Assembly: GCA_039707655.1 (NCBI GenBank)
Contig: CM077671.1
Span: forward strand, 366,818,720-366,882,719
DNA: 64,000 nt
Source: Elymus sibiricus
Taxonomy: Eukaryota > Streptophyta > Magnoliopsida > Poales > Poaceae
Direction: 5' to 3'
The translations under genes and the position numbers were made by a program. Each line of letters starts with the position of its first letter. Position 1 is the stretch's first letter. The notes beneath the pieces were generated by a model. It was not told where the DNA came from. It did no database searches and saw only the letters and a list, made by a program, of their open reading frames with translations. Below, in pieces: positions 32,251 through 43,783 of the stretch.

Positions 32251-33060
32251 AATGACGAACCTAGATTCTAGCGGAGAATGCAATGGCATGTTTGCTACCA
32301 AATAGAGACTGCATCTGTGCATTTTTATGTTGATTCTAGGCGATGTCCTCATGTCCAGCCATATGTAAAATAGTACATCGCATACTTTGTGTGAGAGGAT
32401 GTTAATATGAATGACTCTATTGCTTGAACTTGTGAATGAATCGTCTATTTTTTGTCACTTTGCTTGGCTGTCTCAGTAAAAATACTGATACTTGATTCAT
32501 CAATTGATGGAACCGCCATTTTAGCCCTCGCCGAAAGAGTTTAGGGCCGTCATCGTCTTGTAGTTGTAGCTGGACATATATGTATGTGTACCTTGTTGTA
32601 ATAGTGTCTAGCATCCAAAGTATGTTCATTTGGACTACCAAAGTTCTGCCCATCACACTTTAGTTTTTTTTAGATTGTACTTTTTTATGATAATACCTGG
32701 GTCAGACCAAAGCATCAAATGTAAGGTTTGATCTCTTATGGACTCAGGCATCACCATCCTCTTGACCATCCAACCATATATTAGTTTTCCTATATATAGC
32801 ATTGTACTAACAGGTGATCAAGGCAAGAGCCTCCTCCTGGTAGATGTGCTAAAGATTCAGTTCACTGTCCACTTTCCTTTTTCTTGGCCAAAAGACGAAA
32901 ACAACATCACTTTTTTTTAGTGGAACATCGCCATTTTTGAAATAGCTTTATACTCTCTCCGTTCAAAAATATAAGATGTTTTGGGTATTTCAGTACAGAC
33001 TACCTACAAACTAAAATGAGTAAACAAACACATTAAAACGCATTCCCTCCAATTCAAAAA
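32251..33060. other. Spacer with a decayed MITE
   Basis: No gene is visible. Bases about 32951-33050 start CTCTCTCCGTTCAAAAATATAAG like a Stowaway MITE, but the right end is decayed (CATTCCCTCCAATTC). It lies just upstream of the cyclophilin gene and may be part of its promoter region. Confidence 0.45.
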
Positions 33061-33068
33061 AAAATGTC

Positions 33069-33311
33069 ATGGGCCTTTCAAAGTGCTTTACTTTGCGGGC
33101 TAGGGCCTTCACCGGCTCATGGGCCCACGCAAGTGTACTCGGGAACCTGCAGAAACCCAGGCCTGTTCTACCGAAGCGGAGGAGGGCGTCTCTGCTCCGT
33201 CGCCGATCTCGCCTCCGCCGCGAATCCCCCACCCCAAACCGCGAGCAGATTCGCGCCGGTCTCGCGGCGATCTTTGATGAGATAAGCCCCCGGGCCACCT
33301 CGGGGTTCGCG
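33069..33311 (+). other. In-frame upstream extension of cyclophilin exon 1
   Basis: An ATG at 33069 is in frame with the chosen ATG at 33312 with no stop between, which would add 81 mostly Arg/Pro/Ala-rich residues. The shorter start places the hydrophobic anchor at the N-terminus as in relatives, so I favour it. This stretch is then the GC-rich 5' leader. Confidence 0.5.
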
Positions 33312-36145
33312 ATGCTGCGGAAGGCGGCCGTCGGGTTCCTCGCCTGCGTCGTGCTCTACCTCGCCTTCTCCTCCTTCCTCCGTAGCCAGGTACGGCTCGC
33401 GCACTTCCCCATTCCGGGAACTTCCAACGGTTGGCATGGTCCGGTTGTGCCGTAGAAACAGGCCTGAATCTGGTGCGGCCATTCCGTGCTCCGTAGTTCA
33501 GTCTCGTAGGAAGTGTCGATACGGCGGAATCAGACTAGATCTTCCTGCTCCATTCTCAATGTGCATGTCTGTACTTCATAAAATTCTTGCCTTGTTGGTA
33601 GCGGCTTCGTGATGTAGATTTTTTTTTCCTTTTCATGATTACCATGATTGCCTTGTCGGTAGCAGTGACTAGCGAGGTGATGAGCTGATGATTCAGGATT
33701 ACAAAACATTTACCCATTTTTCCTTTTCATGTTGGACAGAGGGCTGCATATGTTCAGTTACCAGCAGTTACTCACAGGGTGTACCTGGATGTGGAAATTG
33801 ATGGCCAAAATATAGGTATATCTTTCTTTCATGACATTCTTTTTCTTCTGATGTTGCGCTGTAACTTGCATTGTAACATCACATGTTACTGAGCTTAACA
33901 ACCATTTTCTGACTGCCCTAATTCTTGTGTGGCCTGTTGTTACAGGTAGAATTGTTATTGGTCTTTATGGCGAAGCTGTGCCAAAAACAGTTGGTATTTT
34001 CACGCCCTCTTTCTCCCTTTCTCCTCATGCTTATATTTTCCTATTGAAGCATGTAACACTTTGGGAATAACGACCTAGTCAAACTGTCAAAGATTGCACG
34101 ATTATCCTGTTGTGAAATTAAATCTTTCGTAGAAAAAGTTATCTGTGCTGTGGTCTTGTGCTCCTCGTTAGACCCTATAAAATAGCGAAAACTGGAAATT
34201 GATTGGATGGTCATAGTTCTCAGTAGTTTAGTGGAGGAAGACTGATGTGAAATGATGCATGCCCAAGGTTTACAAGTCGACGAGTCGTTCCGAGGTTGAG
34301 ACTCATAAGACTAAGCATGACTAATTGGCACTAGTCGACACTGAAGTTGCGACTCATAGACTAGTCGATACTGAAGTGTAGCCGGCCCTGGAGTTGAGAC
34401 TCATAGACTAGTCTTGACTAGTCCTTGGACTCTTAATCCATGTGCATGCCTATACCCCAACCTTGTCTGCCTGTTTGCAATTTTTCATTCCATTTTGTTA
34501 AGATGTCTGTGGTTGTTAATAAGGAAAAAGGGGCATCGACTGATGAACTATCCTAACTGTCTTCTAGCTTTCAAATATCTTGCCAATGGAACTATTTAGT
34601 AATATACAGGAATATTATCTTTCCTTTATGAAGTTTATTTTGTACTAATATTTTTTATTTCTGGATTTTGCAGAAAATTTCAGAGCCCTCTGTACAGGTA
34701 TTGTTCTTCCTTGAATTGTTTGCATGTTGTCTTCTTTGAACTGCCTAAGATGATTTTTCATATTGTACTTTGTTCATTATTGCAGGTGAAAAGGGTGATG
34801 GGCCCAAGGGTAAACCTCTTCACTATAAAGGAACACCGTTTCATCGAATCATCCCAGGTTTCATGATTCAGGGTGGTGACATAGTTAGAGGTGATGGGAA
34901 AGCAAGCGAGTCTATATATGGAGGCACCTTCCCAGATGAGAATTTCAGTGTGAAACATACACATCCAGGTCAGATGTGCAACCAAGAATTCCTATTTTCT
35001 GTTCAGTTTTAACTTTGCCTTTAGTTATATACCAACTTAGTAACACACTTACCTTCTATGAATACAACTCTCATCTATTTTGTGTGGCCCACTGGCTAAG
35101 TTCCTACATAGGTTCTCTTTATTTCGTTCAGGCCTCCATAGGTACTGGCGTATTGCATGAGGTTTGCATGGATGAGGTCAAAGTAAACTATTTGTTTGAG
35201 ATTGTCTCAGATAAATATTATCTTCAGAACTCCCTCACACTTTTAGTATTAAAAGCAAATGTGTTTGAGATTGTTTCAGATAAATATTATCTTCAGAACT
35301 CTCTCACACTTTTAGTATTAAAAGCAAATGTATCAAAGCAAAAAAAAAAAATGCCGTCTCCTTAGCTTTGGCGACTGTTTTCCCAGCCTCAAGCCGATAG
35401 CAGATTGAACTGATCGGGCCTTGGTGCATCATTGAAGCCGGTAAACACTACACTGGCGACGAAGCAAGTTCCAGTAGACAGTAGTGTAAAACCTTGATAC
35501 TTGAGGGCCGCATGTAAACTGAGAACCTTTGGGTGTGCTAACGCACTAGTACGCCTGCAAAATCCTTTTTTCTCCTAATGTCTCAGCTCTAGTGTAGTGT
35601 CAAAAAACGTCCTACATTATGGGACGGAGGGAGTACATTCTGGCCTAGTTGAGTACTGAAAATAGAGCTGGAAATGGTGTGTACATGCTTGTGTGCATCA
35701 CTACTCTCTGTTACGTGGTGTTTGTTCTTGAATATTCTTTTGGCAAGTTCTGCCTTGTTCTAAATACCTCGTAATTTGAATACCCTGTTTCTGAAGTTGG
35801 GAGTTATACCTTGTGATCTTGCAGGTGTTGTTGCTATGGCAAATTCTGGAACTGATTCCAACGGATCCCAGTTCTACATAACCACAATCAAGACAGGCTG
35901 GTAAGTTCGATTACACCATATGTCAGCACTCAACTTGGCATTGACCAACCTACGACTTCTGAAATGGCAAGCGCTACAGGTTGGATGGGGAGCATGTAGT
36001 CTTTGGCAGGGTGATTCAGGGAATGGATTATGTCTACGCCATTGAAGGGGGCGCAGGCACGTACAGCGGCAAGCCGAGGAAGAAGGTGCTGATCACTTTC
36101 TCTGGTGAGATACCCAAGGAGAAATGGGATGAGGAAACTCAGTAG
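33312..36145 (+). CDS. CYP21-1: Cyclophilin-type peptidyl-prolyl cis-trans isomerase, CYP21-1 type, 7 exons
   Basis: Exons are 33312-33389, 33740-33815, 33946-33993, 34674-34697, 34786-34968, 35825-35900 and 35980-36145. All introns are GT-AG and the phases join to give 216 residues. The N-terminus is a hydrophobic signal anchor ([17 protein letters not shown]), which points to the secretory pathway or ER. The cyclophilin fold follows: [44 protein letters not shown] (catalytic Arg and Phe/Gln), [12 protein letters not shown], and [11 protein letters not shown] with the Trp and His of the active site. The end, [12 protein letters not shown], is characteristic of Arabidopsis CYP21-1 (At4g34960). 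It catalyses proline isomerisation during protein folding. It is intact and is the clearest complete host gene in the window. Confidence 0.95.
35194..35331 (+). repeat. 69-bp tandem duplication in cyclophilin intron 5
   Basis: Two adjacent copies (35194-35262 and 35263-35331) differ at only about two positions, indicating a recent duplication. Intronic, with no predicted effect on the protein. Confidence 0.9.
35590..35634. mobile_element. Right-end remnant of a Stowaway MITE in intron 5
   Basis: GTCCTACATTATGGGACGG followed by AGGGAGTA is the usual MITE terminus. The left half is not preserved. Confidence 0.6.
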
Positions 36146-36654
36146 GCTGCTTGGTCTGCTCTGTTGTCTATGGATTTGACACCACACTCTTTCGTGACCG
36201 GTTTTCTTCGACACCAGCCGTGCTCCGGGCAGGCTTCTGAATGTTGTACATTGTAGCCAGCGTATCGCATGCCAAAACCTACTTGTATCTGATCTAGTAG
36301 TGTTTTCCATATTATGCTAGGGATTTTGTTGCTGGACCTACCTACCCCTAGCATATTATGCAGTAAATTGCCAAACTGATGACTAAAGTCCATTGAAGAA
36401 CCAGAGATTCGACCACATCACCCATGTTTGGCTCTGAAATGTTTTTTTTTTCAGACACTACTTTTACTAAATTTGGGTTCAGAACCACATACTCCCATCA
36501 TTTTAGTTTGACATTTGACTTTAGATCTGCTTGATGAAAGTTTACCTTAACAAGATATTCACAAATGTAGATTTTTGGCGGCACAATGTTCGTATGTGCC
36601 ATATGCCGCAGATGGTAGTACTTCGGAGGCAATGGCAGTGAGAGATGCTTTCCT
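36146..36654. other. 3' untranslated region and downstream spacer of the cyclophilin gene
   Basis: No further gene. The transcript end probably lies within the first 200-300 bases. No clear poly(A) signal stands out. Confidence 0.4.
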
Positions 36655-36670
36655 GCTCGCTAATTCTCTT

Positions 36671-37198
36671 TTTTTTTTTTTCGAAATGGCAGTTATCCTG
36701 CATTCATTAAGAAGAAAAGAGTTGCTCGGTTAATTAGGGAAAACCCAGCGAAAACCAGTTTGTCCAGTTAATTAGGGAAAACCCAGCGAAAACCAGTTTG
36801 TCCAGTTAATTATGGAGAACCGGGCGAAAACCATCACAACCGTTGAGCGGCACACATAAGAAACTCCACGCACACCAGTACAAAGAGGGCCTCCGTGAGA
36901 CAACACACAGGCGTCATCGTCATCACTCCTCCTCTAGAGGCGTCATCGCCATCCCTACACTCTGAGCAAGCGACTCCGACTTCGCCACCGGCGATCATCG
37001 ACTTAACCCACACCGTAGTGGACGCGTGAAGTAGCATGAAGATCCACGCCAAAGCTCAGCCACCAACGACCAACCCACGCAGCGCCCAATCTGACGGAGA
37101 GCTCAGAAGGACAAATCCAGGCACAGCTGGCGCCGCGGAAGATCACCGAACGGACAACCTGCAGCCAGTCATCGTATACCGCAGGGCCCGCCGCCGCA
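36671..37198 (-). mobile_element. 5'-truncated LINE insertion (528 bp)
   Basis: The insert is flanked by a perfect 16-bp duplication GCTCGCTAATTCTCTT (36655-36670, 37199-37214). It begins on the plus strand with a T run, which is its poly-A tail in reverse. Inside, a unit of about 37 bp (GTTAATTAGGGAAAACCCAG...) is repeated three times near 36720-36830. Only a 3' untranslated region and no reverse transcriptase remains. Confidence 0.88.
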
Positions 37199-37309
37199 GC
37201 TCGCTAATTCTCTTGGATGCAATGTGGTAGAAGCAGAATATTTTTTGCACTAGTACACTGCAATGGTGGAACTCGGCAGCGGCTATCGATGCAGAATGTT
37301 TAGATACTA

Positions 37310-37466
37310 CTACCTCCATTCCTAAATATAAGTCTTTTTAGAGGTTTCACTACGGACTACATACGGATGTATATAGACATATTTTAGAGTGTAGATTCAC
37401 TCATTTTGCTTCGTATGTAGTCTCTAATAGAATCTCTAAAAGCCTTATATTTAGGAACGGAGGGAG
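37310..37466. mobile_element. Stowaway MITE (157 bp)
   Basis: Inverted ends CTACCTCCATTCCTAAATAT and ATATTTAGGAACGGAGGGAG are flanked by TA. The fragment at 19318 belongs to the same family. Confidence 0.88.
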
Positions 37467-37922
37467 TACAACTTTAGTAGGGGGAAGGTCAAATTCAAGC
37501 ACTGCAGTAGAGAAGTTATTGGTGTTGCTCGTGAGCTATCTAAGCATAGTTATTTGAATACAACTTCTTGTTCGTGGTCTGATGATCCTCCGGACTGGAT
37601 TATTCCATGTTTGACAAACGATGTAATTATTAATCCGTATTTGATTTAATACAGCTAGCCATGATGATATTCATGTGAAGTCATTCAATGGGATATCTAT
37701 GGGCGTTAAAACTACTGAACAATGAAGCACAAGAGTACGAATATATCATCACCACTTTGTCAACATTCCAGTTAAAAACCAATTGAAAAAGTTGCATCCA
37801 AACTAAACACAGAACATTCTAAAACTCTATACAACAACAACAACAAAAACAACAACAAAGCCTTTAGTCCCAAACAAGTTGGGGTAGGCTAGAGGTGAAA
37901 CCCATAAGATCTCGCGACCAAC

Positions 37923-38900
37923 TCATGGTTCTGGCACATGGATAGCAAGCTTCCACGCACCCCTGTCCATGGCTAGTTCTTTGGTGATGCTCCAATCCTT
38001 CAGGTCTCTCTTTACGGACTCTTCCCATGTCAAGTTCGGTCTACCCCGGCCTCTTTTGACATTATCAGCACGCTTTAGCCGTCCGCTATGTACTGGGGCT
38101 TCTGGAGGCCTGCGCTGAATATGTCCAAACCATCTCAGACGATGTTGGACAAGCTTCTCTTCAATTGGCGCTACCCCAACTCTATCTCGTATATCATCAT
38201 TCCGGATTCGGTCTTTCCTTGTGTGGCCACACATCCATCTCAACATGCGCATCTCCGCCACACCTAACTGCTGCACATGTCGCCTTTTAGTCGGCCAACA
38301 CTCAGCGCCATACAACATTCCGGGTCGAACCGCCGTCCTATAGAACTTGCCTTTTAGCTTTTGTGGCACACTCTTGTCACAGAGAATGCTAGAAGCTTGG
38401 CGCCACTTCATCCATCCGGCTTTAATTCGATGGTTCACATCTTCATCGATATCCCCATCCTTCTACAACATTGACCCCAAATATCGAAAGGTGTCCTTCT
38501 GCGGCACCACCTGCCCATCAAGGCTAACATCCTCCTCCTCCTCGTGCCTAGTAGTACCGAAAGCGCACCTCATGTACTCGGTTTTAGTCCTACTAAGTCT
38601 AAAACCTTTCGATTCCAAAGTTTGCCTCCATAACTCCAACTTCCTGTTGACCCCCGTCCGACTCTCACCGACTAGCACCACATCGTCCGCAAAGAGCATA
38701 CACCATGGGATATCTCCTTGTATATCCCTTGTGACCTCATCCATCACCAAGGCAAAAAGATAAGGGCTCAAAGCTGACCCTTGATGCAGTCCTATCTTAA
38801 TCGGGAAGTCACCAGTGTCGCCATCACTTGTTCGAACACTTGTCACAACATTATCGTACATGTCCTTGATGAGGGTAATGTACTTTGCTGGGACTTTGGC
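37923..38900 (-). pseudogene. RTE reverse transcriptase and C-terminal region
   Basis: The minus-strand frame starts near [15 protein letters not shown] and includes [19 protein letters not shown] and the catalytic box LFADDVVLV. After the TAG at 38465-38463, it continues in the same frame through NHRIKAGWMKWRQASS, MLRWMCGHTRKDRIRN and GRGRPNLTWEE, ending at PEP. The upstream half of the reverse transcriptase and the endonuclease are missing from this orientation. A single nonsense codon, in a position where CAG would fit, breaks it. Confidence 0.88.
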
Positions 38901-38934
38901 ACTAGACTGTAGATTTTAGGTTCATCGGCGCCCG

Positions 38935-39166
38935 GGTGTAGTGGAAATTGAGCAAGGGTCTTCGCATTTGACTCGACGAGTGCGAAGGGTAAGGAAGCTA
39001 GCCGAGCCTAGGAGGATTCGCTTAGGTAGCTGGAACGTAGGGTCTCTGACAGGTAAGCTTCGGGAGGTAGTTGATACCACGGTGAGGAGAGGCGTTGATA
39101 TCCTTTGCATCCAAGAGACCAAATGGAGGGGACAAAAGGCGAAGGAGGTGGAGGGTACCGGCATAT
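38935..39166 (+). pseudogene. Inverted RTE endonuclease segment
   Basis: The plus strand reads RIRLGSWNVGSLTGKLREVV, then RGVDILCIQETKWRGQKAKE. This is the start of an apurinic-type endonuclease (SWNVGSLTG, QETKW). It runs opposite to the rest of the LINE and stops abruptly at 39166. Confidence 0.85.
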
Positions 39167-39306
39167 AGGCGTCTGAAACACTCTTTCTTCTCCTTAATTG
39201 CCTTCTGGACATCATCGTTCCACCACCAGGTATCTTTAGCTTCTCTTCTACTTCCCCTGGACACTCCAAACTCCTCTGAGGCCACCTTACGAATGCAAGT
39301 CGCCAT
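39167..39306 (-). pseudogene. RTE segment between endonuclease and reverse transcriptase
   Basis: The minus strand reads MATCIRKVASEEFGVSRGSR, then EAKDTWWWNDDVQKAIKEKK. This is the linker normally found just before the RTE reverse transcriptase. It lies beyond the inverted endonuclease piece. Confidence 0.8.
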
Positions 39307-39331
39307 CTTGATGTGATTCTAAAACTCTATA

Positions 39332-39849
39332 TGAACCTAAAATCTCAGACACTAGATCCCCTTATTGGGTTATTTAAAGGGTGCCAGCAATGGACAATAT
39401 AAACGAGCAAATGAGTAAAACCACACTTGCATATTATATTTTCAACCCTAGAACATGTTACTTTGAAAACTATATTTATGGAATAATGAACTAAGACTTA
39501 TTGTCGTGTGCATTGCAAATTCCCATCATTGAGTGAGTTTTGACCAGGCTAGTTTGGCAAAATGAAATATACATACCTACCCTAAACATACATTTTTAGA
39601 ACAAATAGATGTTCTTGTAAAATTTAAATACAATAATTCTATATTAATCATTGTACTTTGAATTATTGTCTATACCAAACAAATGAGTAGTTGTGATACT
39701 CCAGTTCTAAAATTATAATTGTAAATGTACAACCAAATAAAATATCTTATAGCCATGATGAGACTATTAAATTATATTAACGATTTGAATGTTTATGTGT
39801 TTTCAAGATGTCAAATTATTAAAGTTTGTCTCAAATTATTAAAGTTTGT
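39332..39849. other. AT-rich spacer, nothing recognised
   Basis: Strongly AT-rich. A short direct repeat ('tcaaattattaaagtttgt' twice) lies at about 39812-39850. Confidence 0.4.
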
Positions 39850-39869
39850 AAAATTTCTCCACGAAGTCT

Positions 39870-40012
39870 CTATATCGGGCCATCGCTGCTACGCCTGCTC
39901 CAGAGCCCCTCGAGTTGATATGGTCGATCAGGCTTCCCCTGAAGATCAGGATCTTCCTGTGGCAATGGATTCGCGGCCGTGTTCCGTCCGACGTGGAGGT
40001 GCTTAAGCGGAA
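39870..40012 (+). pseudogene. LINE zf-RVT fragment
   Basis: The plus strand encodes LPLKIRIFLWQWIRGRVPSD and then VEVLKRNG, typical of the zinc-binding region after the reverse transcriptase in plant L1-like or related ORF2. It is cut at 40012 by the following LTR. Confidence 0.6.
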
Positions 40013-41569
40013 TGGTTTATCGAACCAATAGGAACGGGTAATTGCAGCACAATACGGATAAGTATTTCCCTCAGTTAAGAACCAAGGTTTATCGAACCAA
40101 TAGGAATATCGATCAACAACTGTCTTTAGCGGTTGCACATAAAAGAGCAAACACTTGCACCCAACGCGGCAAAAGGGTTGTCAATCCCCTTGATCTCGTT
40201 ATTTGCAAACAAATGAAGTGTGTAGATGATAGTAGATAATTGTAAATTGCAAAATAAAATAAAAGGTAAATGATGGGAGCAAGGTGATGAAAGCGTTTGT
40301 AAATATATAAGTGAATAGACCCGGAGGCCATAGTTTTCCTTAGCGGCATCTCTCATGTAGGCAACATACGATGGGTAAACAAATTACTGTTGGGCAATTG
40401 ATAGAAAAACGCATAGTTATGTGATATTCACGATAATGATTATGTATATATAGGCCTCACGTCCATAAGCAAATAGGCCGACTCCTACATGCACCTATTA
40501 CTATTACTCCATCCATCGACCGCTATCTAGCATGCATCTAAAGTATTAAGTATTACAGAGTAATGCTTGGAGAACATTGACATGATGTAGACAAAGAAAA
40601 TTAAATTAATATGAACTAACCCCATCGTTTTATCCTTAATGACAACAATACAAAGACGTGTCTTGTCCCTTTCTGTCACTGGGATATAGAGCACCGTCAG
40701 ATTGAACCCACTACAATGTACCCCTCCCACTGAAGAAATATCTATCAAGTTGGCCAAATTATTTCAATAGATCGGAGAGATTTATGAAGCTATAATGATC
40801 ATACAAATAAGGATCATAATATTCAGAGGTGACTAAAATACTTTTCATGAATAATCTGAACATAAACCCACAATTCATCGGATCCCAACAAACGCACCTT
40901 ATAAAAGAATTACATCGCATAGATCAAAGTGAAGATGCGATGATCACTGTATTAAAGATCAAAAGAGAGAGATAGCCATCTAGGTACTAACTACGGACCC
41001 GTAGGTCTGTGGTGAACTACTCACACATCATCACGAGGGCAGCAAGGTTGATGAAGAGGCCCTCCGTGATCGACCCCCCTTCGGCAGGGTGCCCGAACGG
41101 AGCTCCAGATGGGATCGCGGCGGAACAGAGACTTGTGGCGGCGGAAAAAGTGTTTCGGGATGCCCCCTAGGGTTTTTGGAATATATGTGAATATATAGGC
41201 CAGAGAACGGGGGTAGGAGGGCCACCAGGGAGGGACAAGCCATCAGGGCGCGTCGACACCCCCTAGGTGCGCCCTGTTGGCTTGTGACTCCCTCGTGTGG
41301 CCTCCAATATTCTCCCGAAGCTTCTAGGTCTTCTTTTGGTCCAGAAAAAATCATAAAAAAAATTCGGGGCAATTGGACTTCGTTTGGTACTGTAAACCCG
41401 AAAAGACAAAAACACGCAGAAAACAGCAACTGGCACTGGGCATTGGGTCAATAGGTTAGTGCTCAAAAATAATATATATATTGGTAAATTAATACTCAAA
41501 AAGTATTCTAGAATGATAATATAATAGCATGGAACAATCAAAAATTATATATACGTTGGAGACGTATCA
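40013..41569 (-). mobile_element. LTR of an unassigned retrotransposon (3' LTR, minus orientation)
   Basis: On the minus strand the LTR starts TGATACGTCTCCAACGTAT and ends ATAAACCA (TG...CA). Immediately upstream on that strand lies a polypurine-type tract (AAGCTTGGGGATGA). A TATA-containing promoter-like region and GC-rich leader lie inside (about 41050-41200). About 250 bases of internal sequence (41570-41819) follow before the copia LTR. No coding part is present, so gypsy or copia cannot be decided. Confidence 0.6.
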
Positions 41570-41819
41570 TCATCCCCAAGCTTAATTCCTGCTCGTCCTC
41601 GAGTAGGTAAATGATAAAAACAAATTTTTTGAGGTGACATGCTACCCAATATGTAATCTTTTGCATGTATGCTCCTGGAGAAACGATGAATTAACAAACA
41701 TCAACATAGTAATATTTATAAGCACAAGCAACATAATCATCAATCTTTCAAAGTATATGATCATAAAAGAATGTTTACCCCCATTCATTTTATCATATTA
41801 GTAAGTGAAAAGATCGATA
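41570..41819 (-). other. Internal remnant of the same retrotransposon
   Basis: Non-coding AT-rich sequence next to the polypurine tract, cut off at 41820 by the copia LTR. Confidence 0.4.
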
Positions 41820-43353
41820 TGGTTGACTAGAGGGGGGGGGGGGGTGAATAGGCAATTACCAATTTTTAGGCTTTTCTTAACAAATTAGTTTTAGCAACAA
41901 ATAGGTTGTTGAGATATGCAACTAGGTGAACAACCTATATGATGCTAGCTATGATAACAACAAGATATAAGTTTGCACAAAGTAAAGGTAAGAAGTAACC
42001 ACAAGTGGAACCGTTGGAGACGAGGATGTGTTACCAAAGTTCCTTCCTTTTGAGGGGAAGTACGTCTCCGTTGGAGCGGTGTGGAGGCACAATGCTCCCC
42101 AAGAAGCCACTAGGGCCACCGTATTCTCCTCACGCCCTCACACAATGCGAGGTGCCGTGATTCCACTAGTGGAGCACTTGAAGGCGGCAATCGGACCTTT
42201 ACAAACAAGGTTGGGGCCCTCTCCACAACTTAATTGGAGGCTCCCAACGAAACCGCGAAGCTTCACCACAATGGAATATGGCTTTGGGGTGACCTCTTCC
42301 GTCTAGGGTGCTCGAACACCCAAGAGTAACAAAATCCACACAAGAAAGTAAGGGGGAATCAATTTTCCTTTGGTGGAAGTGTAGATCTAGGTCTCCTCCT
42401 TCAATCCCTAGCAAATCAACAAGTTTGAGTGGCTAGAGAGAGAGATCGGGCAAGAAAGCTTGAAGGGCATCAATGGTGGAGAGAGAGAGAGGTAAGAGAT
42501 GAGATGGAGGTGGAAGAACCACCCCTTTATATAGTGTCCCCACTTTCCAACCGTTACAACCATTTTTACATGGCCGCGGTACAACCGGTGATGGGGGCGG
42601 TAGAACCGGGCTATAGTAATAAAGCGGTACAACCGCCCAACCACCAGCCAACCACCGCATCACAACAGAACGTGAGGCGGTGGTTCCTCCCCGGTGCAAC
42701 CGCTCGGCTCGAGCGCTGGACAGGGCAAAGTCCCAAGCGGTACAATCGCTAGGGACACCGGTAGTACCGGCTATAGTAATATAGCGGTACAACCGGCCCA
42801 CGTCCGCCCAACAACCGCAGGTCAACAGAACCGCATCCGGTTGAAGCCCGGTGCTGGGCCGGTTCAACCGCCCAGGGCTGCCACCCTGGGTCACCCAGCT
42901 GTGGGTGGCACAACCACCCGGAGGCAGCGGTACAACCGCTGGGGACCACTCAGTGGCAGCACCCCTAGGGTATCACCCCTGGAGTGGTGGTTAAACCGGA
43001 TGACTGGAGCGTGTGGTGCAACCGGTCCAGACAGCGGTACAACCGGCCTGCTTGGAAGGAAAGTAGGGCCTCTCTCTCTTTGATGGGAAGGAACGAGGTG
43101 GGTGCTAAGGATGTGAGAGAGTATTGATTGACCCCAAGATCTTCCAATGTGGATTCCCTCTTAATAGTACGGGATCCCTACGACCACAGAGAATAAACAT
43201 GCAGAGAACACCGTCTTCGATCTTTTCCGTCTGAAGGGAATGCCTAACCGTCTTGTGTCTCACACATAATACCTGAATAACTTGACACACGGTTAGATAA
43301 CATAGTGAGGTGTCATCATCACCAAAACACTAAGGTAAGAGAATGCCCTTACA
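41820..43353 (-). mobile_element. 3' LTR of a copia element (minus orientation)
   Basis: The LTR has TG...CA ends: on the minus strand it begins TGTAAGGGCATTC and ends with GTCAACCA. A perfect polypurine tract (AAAAAGGGGGAGA, 43354-43367) adjoins the start. This is the classic boundary of SIRE/Maximus-type copia elements. The middle of the LTR is packed with GCGGTACAACCGC-like palindromes. Confidence 0.75.
42555..43050. repeat. Cluster of GCGGTACAACCGC-like palindromes in the copia LTR
   Basis: About fourteen copies of a 10-13 base motif (CGGTACAACCG and variants such as CGGTTCAACCG, CGGTGCAACCG) within 500 bases, irregularly spaced. Each can pair with itself or with its neighbours. Confidence 0.8.
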
Positions 43354-43368
43354 ATCTCCCCCTTTTTG
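43354..43368 (-). other. Polypurine tract of the copia element
   Basis: Minus-strand AAAAAGGGGGAGA directly beside the LTR start. It serves as the primer for plus-strand DNA synthesis. Confidence 0.8.
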
Positions 43369-43783
43369 GTGGATGATGACAACAACACGATTTGCATTGA
43401 TGGTCTATAAAATAAAAGCGGGGCTCCCCCTCAATGTGTGCACCAGATGAGACATGTGCAAAAATTGGAGCTCCCCTTTGATTTTATAGACCAACCAATG
43501 GGTATAATAGAGGGAATAACATTAAGGAGCAATTGTATGAGATAATAAGTAGAGCTTAATGATAAGGGCAAGAATAATCTCAGTCTCTACTGAAACGCAA
43601 ATAGTCTTCAAATAAGATAGGTTCATAACCGACTAAGAGCAAATAAGAGTTCAACTGGCAAGACGCAAAAGTGAAAACGATAGACAACCATGACACCCAT
43701 GCAAATCCCGTCATAATATAACTCTCTCCCCCTTTGGCATCAAGACACCAAAAAGGAAAAGAGCGATGCTAACGCCCCAGAAC

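Larger units (their letters stand above)
37832..39315 (-). mobile_element. RTE-type LINE, rearranged (1.5 kb)
   Basis: A perfect 16-bp duplication ATTCTAAAACTCTATA (37816-37831, 39316-39331) brackets one insertion. The 3' end is at the left, with the CAACAAC tail typical of plant RTE elements. Inside, three pieces of the element are out of order and orientation (see the separate entries). The 3' part encodes the reverse transcriptase. Confidence 0.9.

Noticed and set aside
42429..43083. Overlapping ORFs of 107-153 codons on both strands in the copia LTR
   Set aside because: They are created by the repeated GCGGTACAACCGC-like motif, and no frame is favoured.
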